NCBI GenBank assembly: GCA_017472905.1
Contig: JAFUNW010000073.1
Span: 1-5,462 of the forward strand
Direction: 5' to 3'
DNA from: Bacteroidaceae bacterium
GTDB taxonomy: Bacteria; Bacteroidota; Bacteroidia; Bacteroidales; Bacteroidaceae
Length of the DNA stretch: 5,462 bases
Made by a program: the position numbers and the translations under genes. Positions 1-5,462 of the stretch are shown in pieces. The stretch's first letter is position 1; each line of letters begins with the position of its first letter. The notes below the pieces were generated by a model that was not told where the DNA came from, made no database searches, and saw only the letters and a list, made by a program, of their open reading frames with translations.

Positions 1-2308
1 GATATACGTGCGAGAAGCGGTTGATGTTTGATACATATTGTCCACCGTAGTATCCGGCAAGCGTAGAGAGTACCGTAGCGGGAGATACGCCGGCCCGTTT
101 GCAGACTGCGGGGTCTACATTTACAAGGTATTGGGGAAATTTCGGATTGAATGATGTGTAAGCCATTTGTATCTCCGGTCGTTGATTCAGAGCAGCCAGG
201 AACTCTTGCGTTACGTGGAAGAATTCATTGATGTCACCTCCCATTTTGTCCTGCATGTGCATTTCAAAACCGTTGGTCATACCGTATCCGGTAATCATCG
301 GCGGAGCCATCGGGACAATTTGTACGTCTTTCAAGTCTGCCGTACGTCCCATGATTTGTCCGATGACGGCATTCACTTCATCTTCTTTCTCTGTACGGAG
401 TGACCAATCTTTCAGTTTGATGGTAATGAGGCCGTAAGAAGAGCCTGCTCCTGAGATTAATCCGTAACCGGAGACGGTAGAGGAGATTTCAATCTGCTCC
501 ATGTCTTTGATTCGATTGAAGACTTCCATCAGTCGGTCGTTTGTGTTTTGTAGCGAACTTCCCGGAGCTGCCTGTACATCAATCATGATGGTTCCCATAT
601 CCTCATCAGGAACAAGTCCGGTTTTGGTTGCTCGTATGAATAGGACTAGTAGGATGATGCAGGCCGCAATCAGTGTCCACACCAACCAAACGCGCTTGAT
701 GAAGAACTTCACTCCGTTTTTGTATTTATCCACTACAGCGTTGAATCCCGTGTTGAATCGTTTGCGGAATCGGGCAGAGAAATTATCGATTTCCACACCG
801 TCCTCATCCATGTACGGATTAAGCAGAATGGCGCTGAGTGCCGGAGCCAAGGTCAGCGAATTGATGGCAGAGATACCTACGGACACAGCCATAGTGATTC
901 CGAATTGAGTGTAGAAGACGCCGGATGTTCCTCCCATCATGGAGACGGGGATAAATACAGCCATGAAAACCAACGTTGACGTAAGGATGGCTGATGAAAT
1001 TCCGTCCATTGCATCTACTGTAGCGTGGTGCGAAGAAAGATAGCCTTTCTCCAATTTGGCTTGTACGGCTTCAACTACAACAATGGCATTGTCCACCACC
1101 GTTCCGATGGCCAACACAAGGGCGAAAAGGGTCAGCAAATTGATGGTAAATCCGGCAACAGCCATGAATGCGAATGTTCCGATAATGGAAACGAAGATGG
1201 AGACGGTAGGGATGAGCGTTGCTTTCCAATCTTGCAAGAAGAAATAAACCACAAGTACTACCAGCACAATTGCCAGAATGAGCGAGATAATTACTTCTTT
1301 AATTGAAGCGAACAGGAAGTCGTTTACCGACATCATGGAGTCAATCATCAATCCCTTTGGCATGGAAATACGGGCCTCCTCGATTAAAGCGTCAATGTCG
1401 TTTACGACCTGAGTCGCGTTTGAACCGGCAATTTGGAATATCATCATTTCCACTCCGGGATGTCCGTTCGTGGTCGATTTGTATCCGTAGGATTCTATAC
1501 CCAGTTCAATGCGTGCAATGTCCTTTAACCGGAGCACTTCACCGCTCGGAAGAGCTTTGACAATCATTTCGCCGAACTCTTCAGGCGTTTGTTTTCGGCC
1601 GGCATATTTCATGATGTATTCGTAGGAAGAGCCGGAACTTTCTCCGAATGCTCCGGTTGCCGATTCGATGTTTTGTTCGGAGAGTACCCCTATGACATCG
1701 GCCGGTATCAGGTGGTGGTGTGCCATGACCGCCGGATTGAACCAGATACGCATACTGTATTGATCAGAGAGTAAAACGACACTACCCACTCCCTTGATAC
1801 GTTTAAGCTGAGGTTCGAGATTGATTTTGGAGTAGTTAGCCAAGAATTTCGTGTCGTATCCGCTCTCTTCGCTGGCGTGAAGGTCGATTACCTTAATCAT
1901 ACTGTTCTGTCTTTTGATGACAGAAACTCCGATGCGGGTCACTTCGGCCGGTAAGGAACCTGTGGCCTGTGCTACACGGTTCTGCACGAAAACGGCAGCC
2001 ATGTCCGGGTCCATCCCTTGTCGGAAATAAACCATAATTTCCACGTTACCCGAATTGGTTGCGGTGGAGGTAATGTAGTCCATGTTTTCCACACCATTGA
2101 TAGCTTCCTCCAATGGAGCGATAACGGACTTTTGCACTGTCTCGGCAGAAGCTCCGGGATAAGCCGTCATGACCATTACGGTCGGGGGAGCAATGTCCGG
2201 AAACTGTTCTACGGGCAATGTTTTGATGCTGATGAGACCGACCAATACAATGACGATGGAAATTACGGCCGACAATACAGGTCGCTCAATGAACGTTCTT
2301 AGTTTCAT
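1..2308 (-). CDS. RND efflux pump, HAE1/AcrB family inner-membrane permease (C-terminus cut off by window edge)
   Basis: Proton-driven inner-membrane permease of a tripartite efflux system, expected to take amphiphilic compounds from the periplasm or outer leaflet and pass them to an outer-membrane channel. 769 codons are open without a stop; AcrB-type pumps have about 1,050 residues, so the last quarter (most of the second membrane half) is missing. Visible in order: TM1 after MKLRTFIERPVLS (about residues 10-28); first porter half with the EQFPDIAPP segment (about 34-42) and DQYSMRIWFNP (about 182-192); TM2-TM6, including the TM4 proton-relay segment AIGTVVDNAIVVVE with D406 and N407; TM7 (about 541-558, WLVWTLIAA); then the second porter half to about 769. 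Numbering runs almost parallel to E. coli AcrB. The ATG at 2306-2308 is preceded by a strong Shine-Dalgarno sequence. It lies 17 bp downstream of the adaptor gene, so the two are co-transcribed. The second Asp of the AcrB relay pair is Asn, and the AcrB Phe-pocket positions are not Phe. Family assignment is firm; substrate is unknown. Confidence 0.96.
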   Translation of the reverse strand, partial: MKLRTFIERPVLSAVISIVIVLVGLISIKTLPVEQFPDIAPPTVMVMTAYPGASAETVQKSVIAPLEEAINGVENMDYITSTATNSGNVEIMVYFRQGMDPDMAAVFVQNRVAQATGSLPAEVTRIGVSVIKRQNSMIKVIDLHASEESGYDTKFLANYSKINLEPQLKRIKGVGSVVLLSDQYSMRIWFNPAVMAHHHLIPADVIGVLSEQNIESATGAFGESSGSSYEYIMKYAGRKQTPEEFGEMIVKALPSGEVLRLKDIARIELGIESYGYKSTTNGHPGVEMMIFQIAGSNATQVVNDIDALIEEARISMPKGLMIDSMMSVNDFLFASIKEVIISLILAIVLVVLVVYFFLQDWKATLIPTVSIFVSIIGTFAFMAVAGFTINLLTLFALVLAIGTVVDNAIVVVEAVQAKLEKGYLSSHHATVDAMDGISSAILTSTLVFMAVFIPVSMMGGTSGVFYTQFGITMAVSVGISAINSLTLAPALSAILLNPYMDEDGVEIDNFSARFRKRFNTGFNAVVDKYKNGVKFFIKRVWLVWTLIAACIILLVLFIRATKTGLVPDEDMGTIMIDVQAAPGSSLQNTNDRLMEVFNRIKDMEQIEISSTVSGYGLISGAGSSYGLITIKLKDWSLRTEKEDEVNAVIGQIMGRTADLKDVQIVPMAPPMITGYGMTNGFEMHMQDKMGGDINEFFHVTQEFLAALNQRPEIQMAYTSFNPKFPQYLVNVDPAVCKRAGVSPATVLSTLAGYYGGQYVSNINRFSHVY

Positions 2309-2319
2309 AATTTCTATTC

Positions 2320-2326
2320 CCTCCTT
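2320..2326 (-). promoter_or_regulatory. Strong Shine-Dalgarno site of the RND pump gene
   Basis: On the minus strand the sequence AAGGAGG lies 11 nt upstream of the pump ATG and overlaps the TAA stop codon of the adaptor gene (2326-2328). It is a seven-base match to the canonical anti-Shine-Dalgarno sequence. The adaptor and the AraC regulator in this window have no such site, as is usual in Bacteroidetes. It supports the ATG at 2306-2308 and suggests that the pump is re-initiated or independently loaded just after adaptor translation ends. Confidence 0.75.
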
Positions 2327-3423
2327 TATTTAAGTTGGATTGCCTGATTGTCACGAATGAGTCCGACACCTTCGGTGATAATGATATCGCCCGCTTTCAA
2401 ACCGTCTCGAACCAAATAATTTTTGCCATCATCGGTAGGCTCTACATTCAGACGAGTCGATACAGCTTTGCCATCTACATATTTATATGCAAAGATCAAG
2501 TCCTGCAACTCAAAGGTTGCAGAGCAAGGAATAAGGATGATGCCGTTTTCTTTTCGTTCCAGAACGATTCTTCCCGAAGCTCCGCTGTGTAGAATTCCTC
2601 CTTCATTAGGGAATACCGCACGAACCGACACACTTCCGGTTGAGGGGTCGATGACTCCACTGATGGTTTCAATACGTCCTTCCTGTGGATAAATCGAACC
2701 ATCGGCCAATTCCAGTTTTACGGGAGGCAAAGCGTTCAAAACCTCGTTCATGTTACCGTGTGTAGCTGTGAGTCCGATGAGTTGCACTTCGGATATGGAG
2801 TAATATACGTACATTTCCTTATTGTCCGACACAGTGGTGAGCGGTTGAGGAATGGCGGGAGAGACCAATGCACCTGCGCGATAGGGGATGGTTCCGACAA
2901 CACCGTCTACCGGACTGAGAACCTGTGTGTAGGTCATGTTGTTCTTGGCATTTACCAATTGGGCTTCTGCTTGGGCGAGTCCGGCTTTTGCCGTAAGCAA
3001 TTGGTTTTTGCTGGTGAGCATGTCGAATTCCGAGATAACCTTTTCTTCGAGCAGCTTTACGCGGCTATCATATACTAGTTGTGCAGTGGCAACACCGGCT
3101 TGGGCTGCTTCAACGTTGGCTTGGGCCATTTGCAAGGCGGCTTTGAAAGGCACTTGGTCGATGATGAACAAGGATTCACCTTTGCGGATGCGTTGTCCTT
3201 CTGTTACGCAAACCTTTGAAATTGTACCTGAAACTTGGGGGAAAATGGCGATGTCTTGCCGTCCTTCAACCGAGGCCGGGTAAGTTTCCGATAGACTTAC
3301 ATCCGTGAGACCTATCGTCATGGATGCGTAAGCTACGTCCTGCGAAGTTTGAGACTGTTTGTTGCAGGAAAAAAACAAAAAGCAGCAAATCGTCATTGCT
3401 GCAACCAGAGATAATTTTTTCAT
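2326..3423 (-). CDS. RND efflux periplasmic adaptor (membrane fusion protein), lipoprotein
   Basis: Links the inner-membrane RND pump to an outer-membrane channel (AcrA/MexA family). 365 residues, a full-length size for the family. The N-terminus is a lipoprotein signal: MKKLSLVAAMTICCF core, then LFFSC with C20 as the probable lipidated cysteine. No acidic run follows the Cys, so the Bacteroidetes surface-export signal is absent and a periplasmic location fits. Then come the first lipoyl half (about 48-90, with IFPQVSGTISKV and the GQRIRKGESLF turn), an Ala/Gln/Leu-rich alpha-helical hairpin (about 92-165), the second lipoyl half (about 166-200, LSPVDGVVG), a beta-barrel domain (about 203-290) and a membrane-proximal domain to the C-terminus (EGVGLIRDNQAIQLK). 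The ATG at 3421-3423 begins a normal signal peptide; no Shine-Dalgarno site precedes it, only an A-rich leader. It is first in the operon, 17 bp ahead of the pump, with its promoter facing the divergent AraC gene. Assignment is firm; no specific gene name is justified. Confidence 0.96.
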   Translation of the reverse strand: MKKLSLVAAMTICCFLFFSCNKQSQTSQDVAYASMTIGLTDVSLSETYPASVEGRQDIAIFPQVSGTISKVCVTEGQRIRKGESLFIIDQVPFKAALQMAQANVEAAQAGVATAQLVYDSRVKLLEEKVISEFDMLTSKNQLLTAKAGLAQAEAQLVNAKNNMTYTQVLSPVDGVVGTIPYRAGALVSPAIPQPLTTVSDNKEMYVYYSISEVQLIGLTATHGNMNEVLNALPPVKLELADGSIYPQEGRIETISGVIDPSTGSVSVRAVFPNEGGILHSGASGRIVLERKENGIILIPCSATFELQDLIFAYKYVDGKAVSTRLNVEPTDDGKNYLVRDGLKAGDIIITEGVGLIRDNQAIQLK

Positions 3424-3454
3424 CTTTTATCTTTTTACACTTAAAATTTCGGCT

Positions 3455-3463
3455 GCAAAGGTA
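3455..3463 (-). promoter_or_regulatory. Minus-7 promoter box of the efflux operon (Bacteroidetes type)
   Basis: The minus strand reads TACCTTTGC, a perfect match to the Bacteroidetes minus-7 consensus TAnnTTTGC. Transcription would start around 3447-3451, giving a leader of roughly 25 nt before the adaptor ATG. No TTTG-type minus-33 element is found at the usual 19-23 nt upstream; that space is occupied by a possible AraC-type direct repeat. This fits an activator-dependent promoter, which is inference. Confidence 0.65.
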
Positions 3464-3464
3464 C

Positions 3465-3492
3465 AGGTTAAATTTGGGGCGATGTAGGTAAA
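3465..3492. repeat. Candidate AraC-type direct half-sites, 21 bp apart
   Basis: AGGTTAA at 3465-3471 and AGGTAAA at 3486-3492 share AGGTnAA in the same orientation with starts exactly 21 bp apart, two turns of the helix. AraC-family proteins typically bind tandem direct half-sites at such spacing. The pair lies just upstream of the efflux minus-7 box and covers the place where a minus-33 element would be, as expected for an activator contacting RNA polymerase. The match is short and AT-rich, so chance is a real alternative. Confidence 0.3.
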
Positions 3493-3505
3493 TAAACGAG
3501 TATTC

Positions 3506-3539
3506 TTGTTCAAAAACGGAATTATTGAACTATCTTTGC
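3506..3539 (+). promoter_or_regulatory. Promoter of the AraC-family regulator gene
   Basis: TATCTTTGC at 3531-3539 is a perfect match to the Bacteroidetes minus-7 consensus TAnnTTTGC. A TTG at 3506-3508 lies 22 nt upstream, within the normal range for the minus-33 element. Predicted transcription start is about 3542-3547, essentially at the ATG at 3546, so the message would have almost no leader. The box overlaps the upstream in-frame TTG extension of the regulator reading frame (from 3525), which argues against that start. Confidence 0.65.
3508..3530. repeat. Inverted repeat in the regulator promoter, candidate operator
   Basis: GTTCAA at 3508-3513 and TTGAAC at 3525-3530 form a perfect 6-bp inverted repeat separated by 11 bp. 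It fills the spacer between the minus-33 TTG and the minus-7 box of the regulator promoter almost exactly. A protein bound here would block RNA polymerase, so negative autoregulation is the simplest reading. The binding protein is unknown; the repeat is seen, the function is inferred. Confidence 0.4.
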
Positions 3540-3545
3540 AGCTGT

Positions 3546-4406
3546 ATGAAGACGAATGAAACCCTTATCAAAAGGCTCCTATCGGAAGGAGTCCCTTATA
3601 AAGTCAAGAGTTTGGAGAATATAGAAAAATATCTCCGTCAACCGTTGCGAATGGACGGTGGAGCCATCCTTTTGTGTACTGCAGGTTGGGCCGATATCGT
3701 AGTAAACACACAGCTTCACCGCATAAAAAAAGGATGTGAGGCTGTGCTTTTAGATGAGATGTCATTGTTCATTAAAGGAAACAGCGAGGATTTTCGTATG
3801 ACCATGCTTCTTTATTCAAAGGATGTTGCTTTTCAGGCTACGCACAAGTTCGACCCCTCTTTCTTCAACCACCTTTCTTTAAAGCCCGTTTATCAGCATC
3901 CAGAGGGAGGCGAGGATACATTGTTAGCCTATTTGAAAATATTGCATGACATGCAGAGTGATGTGCATAACCGTTACAATGTGTTGATTGCCACCAACCT
4001 GTTGCGGAGTATCATGCTGAACATCTTCGATAAGATACAGCGGTTTGGTGATGGCCGGGAGTGTTTAAACAGGTCACGCAAGGATGAAATTTTCCATCGC
4101 TTCATGGAATTGGTGATTGAGCATGCCCGCAAACATCGGGATGTGGCCTATTATGCAGACAAACTGAACATTTCCACGAAGTACTTGGCTGAAATAGGAA
4201 AGGCCGTTGCCAAAGAGACTCCCAAGCAATCCATTGATTATTTTATTGTTTCGGAAATCAAACTGATGCTGACGTTCTCCACTTTAAGCATTCAACAGAT
4301 TGCGGATTATCTTCATTTTCCGGATCAGTCCTACCTAGGTCGTTTTTTCAAGCACCATACCGGTTTGTCGCCCTCTCAATATCGGCAGGAACAGATGGTG
4401 TTGTAA
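3546..4406 (+). CDS. AraC-family transcriptional regulator, divergent to the efflux operon
   Basis: DNA-binding regulator, probably controlling the divergent adaptor-pump operon. 286 residues from the ATG at 3546, a normal AraC-family length. The N-terminal part (about 1-130) looks like the small beta-barrel sensing domain of Bacteroidetes AraC proteins, with GGAILLCTAGWADIVV near 38-53. A helical linker (about 140-195) precedes the two-helix-turn-helix domain: HTH1 at about 199-222 (DVAYYADKLNISTKYL) and HTH2 at about 248-270 (SIQQIADYLHFPDQSYLGRF), followed by the family signature FKHHTGLSPSQYR (268-280). The frame stays open 7 codons further upstream to a TTG at 3525, but that stretch overlaps a perfect minus-7 promoter box, so the ATG at 3546 is preferred. 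No Shine-Dalgarno site is present. It is transcribed away from the adaptor gene with a 122-bp shared control region. A sampled stretch has lower GC than sampled dus sequence. Ligand unknown; role in efflux control is inferred from position. Confidence 0.93.
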   Translation: MKTNETLIKRLLSEGVPYKVKSLENIEKYLRQPLRMDGGAILLCTAGWADIVVNTQLHRIKKGCEAVLLDEMSLFIKGNSEDFRMTMLLYSKDVAFQATHKFDPSFFNHLSLKPVYQHPEGGEDTLLAYLKILHDMQSDVHNRYNVLIATNLLRSIMLNIFDKIQRFGDGRECLNRSRKDEIFHRFMELVIEHARKHRDVAYYADKLNISTKYLAEIGKAVAKETPKQSIDYFIVSEIKLMLTFSTLSIQQIADYLHFPDQSYLGRFFKHHTGLSPSQYRQEQMVL

Positions 4407-4409
4407 AGG

Positions 4410-5402
4410 TTATGAAAGGTTTCCGTACACCTCTTTGATTCGGTCGAAAATGTGGAAGAGTTCCTCTACCGTTTCTGCGCGTAGCATGGCGATGCGTGTG
4501 TCGCGGAAATTGGGAAGTCCTTTGAAGAGCGGAGTGGCGGCGAGGTGACGGCGTATGTGGAGGATGCCTCGATATTCATCCAACCGGTTGACGCTTTGAA
4601 GAACTTCTTGTCGCAAGACGTCCATCTTCCAGTCGAAAGAGAGGGGAGGCAGTTCTTCCCCTGTTTGCAGGTAGTGGGTCACCTCTTTGAATATCCAAGG
4701 TCGTCCGAAGCTGGCGCGACCTATCATGACGGCGTCTACTCCGTATCGGTCGAAACACTCTTTGGCTCGTTGGGGGGTGGTGACGTCTCCGTTCCCGATG
4801 ATAGGGATGTGCATGCGCGGATTGTTTTTCACTTCTCCGATGAGGCTCCAGTCGGCTTCGCCCGTGTACATTTGGCTTCGGGTGCGTCCGTGTATGGTAA
4901 GTGCTTCGATGCCGCAATCTTGCAACTGTTCGGCCAAATCTACGATGATGCGATGGTCGTTGTCCCATCCGAGCCGCGTTTTCACCGTTACCGGAATCTC
5001 TACTGCATCCACCACCGCACGAGTGATTGCCAACATCTGCGGCACGTTTTGCAGCATGCCGGCTCCGGCTCCCTTGCCGGCAACACGTTTTACCGGACAT
5101 CCGAAGTTCAAGTCGAGTACATCGGGGTGTGCTTGCTCTACCACGATGCGTGCTGCCTCCACCATCGCTTCCACTTCCTTGCCGTAAATCTGTATGGCGA
5201 CAGGACGTTCATCGGGGCTGACGGCCAATTTTTGCATGGTCTTGTTTACCAAACGTACCAATGCATCGGCGCTGGCAAATTCCGAGTAGACCATAGCTGC
5301 TCCGAACTGTTTGCACATCAAGCGGAAGCCCAAGTCTGTGACATCTTCCATCGGGGCCAATACTACGGGATGTTCGCCCAAGTCTATGTTGCGTATCTTC
5401 AT
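4410..5402 (-). CDS. dusB: tRNA-dihydrouridine synthase, DusB-like
   Basis: Cytoplasmic flavoenzyme that reduces specific uridines to dihydrouridine in tRNA using FMN and NAD(P)H. 330 residues, normal for the family. The TIM-barrel part (about 1-240) shows the FMN-site start LAPMEDVTD (15-23), YSEF (39-42), the catalytic-cysteine motif LDLNFGCPVKRV with C102 (97-107), K141 in VKTRLGW, H171 and R173 in IHGRTRSQMYTG, IIGNGDV with N204, and the phosphate-binding MIGRASFGRPWIF (226-238). A helical tRNA-binding domain follows (about 245-330). All key Dus residues are present, so it should be active. The ATG at 5400-5402 places the first beta strand correctly. It converges with the AraC gene, the two stop codons being 3 bp apart. 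It is probably unrelated to the efflux operon. The subgroup within Dus (B-like rather than A or C) is judged by eye from similarity to E. coli DusB. Confidence 0.95.
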   Translation of the reverse strand: MKIRNIDLGEHPVVLAPMEDVTDLGFRLMCKQFGAAMVYSEFASADALVRLVNKTMQKLAVSPDERPVAIQIYGKEVEAMVEAARIVVEQAHPDVLDLNFGCPVKRVAGKGAGAGMLQNVPQMLAITRAVVDAVEIPVTVKTRLGWDNDHRIIVDLAEQLQDCGIEALTIHGRTRSQMYTGEADWSLIGEVKNNPRMHIPIIGNGDVTTPQRAKECFDRYGVDAVMIGRASFGRPWIFKEVTHYLQTGEELPPLSFDWKMDVLRQEVLQSVNRLDEYRGILHIRRHLAATPLFKGLPNFRDTRIAMLRAETVEELFHIFDRIKEVYGNLS

Positions 5403-5462
5403 GAATCTTCAGTCTGTTTGAATTAAAAAGAGCGTTTGCCCAACAAAAAGGGGAGGAAGCGC
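5403..5462. other. Upstream flank of the dus gene, no gene identified
   Basis: Sixty bases before the dus start. No TAnnTTTG box and no Shine-Dalgarno site was seen on the minus strand, so dus may be transcribed from further upstream, beyond the window. Minus-strand frames here can be read as short C-terminal tails ending in TGA or TAA, so an upstream gene in the same operon could end in this stretch, but it is too short to identify. Confidence 0.3.

Noticed and set aside
501..1560. Several plus-strand open frames of 60-135 codons opposite the RND pump
   Set aside because: They are antisense to a continuous, well-conserved RND coding frame and their translations are low-complexity or motif-free shadows.
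3525..3545. N-terminal extension of the AraC regulator starting at TTG 3525
   Set aside because: The seven extra codons overlap a perfect minus-7 promoter box and one arm of an inverted repeat, and the ATG at 3546 gives a normal-length protein.
4407..4440. Possible bidirectional terminator between the convergent genes, based on GAAAGGTTTC
   Set aside because: The arms are only four A/T-rich pairs with a two-base loop and there is no T-run, so it cannot form a credible terminator hairpin.
4545..5426. Long plus-strand open frame of 293 codons opposite dus
   Set aside because: It lies almost entirely antisense to a complete dus gene with all catalytic motifs. Its translation is His/Cys-rich with no recognisable domain, as expected of a shadow frame.
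5403..5462. C-terminal tail of another minus-strand gene ahead of dus
   Set aside because: Two minus-strand frames end in stops here and could be tails, but with at most about 17 codons there is no way to choose or identify one.
1..5462. Mobile element, CRISPR, tRNA/rRNA or a novel multi-gene system
   Set aside because: No transposase, terminal repeats, spaced repeats or RNA gene pattern was seen. All four genes belong to well-known families and the layout is a common efflux locus next to a housekeeping gene.

Overview
The window looks like chromosomal DNA from a member of the Bacteroidales (Bacteroides, Parabacteroides or Prevotella type). The evidence is two perfect TAnnTTTGC minus-7 promoter boxes, a lipoprotein-type RND adaptor, a Bacteroidetes-style AraC regulator, and moderate GC. 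The genus cannot be fixed from this sequence alone.

Layout. Bases 1-2308 (minus strand) hold the first 769 codons of an RND multidrug-type inner-membrane pump of the HAE1/AcrB family, which runs off the left edge. Bases 2326-3423 (minus) hold its periplasmic adaptor, a membrane fusion lipoprotein of 365 residues. The adaptor lies 17 bp upstream of the pump and is clearly in the same operon. Bases 3424-3545 are a divergent control region with a promoter on each strand and two candidate operator motifs. Bases 3546-4406 (plus) hold an AraC-family regulator of 286 residues. Bases 4410-5402 (minus) hold a DusB-like tRNA-dihydrouridine synthase, convergent with the regulator and only 3 bp away. Bases 5403-5462 are the upstream flank of dus, with nothing identifiable.

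How it works together. The adaptor and pump form two parts of a tripartite efflux system. An outer-membrane TolC-like channel gene would be expected just past the left edge, but this is inference. The divergent AraC regulator is the obvious candidate to control the pump operon. The pump promoter has a good minus-7 box but no recognisable minus-33 element, and an AraC-like pair of half-sites spaced 21 bp sits where that element should be. The regulator's own promoter has an inverted repeat filling its spacer, which suggests autoregulation. The dus gene is a tRNA-modification gene with no evident functional link.

No mobile element, RNA gene, CRISPR array or clearly new system was seen. The points worth a second look are sequence deviations in the pump (proton-relay Asp to Asn, and loss of the AcrB phenylalanine pocket), the apparent leaderless start of the regulator, and the operator architecture between the divergent genes.
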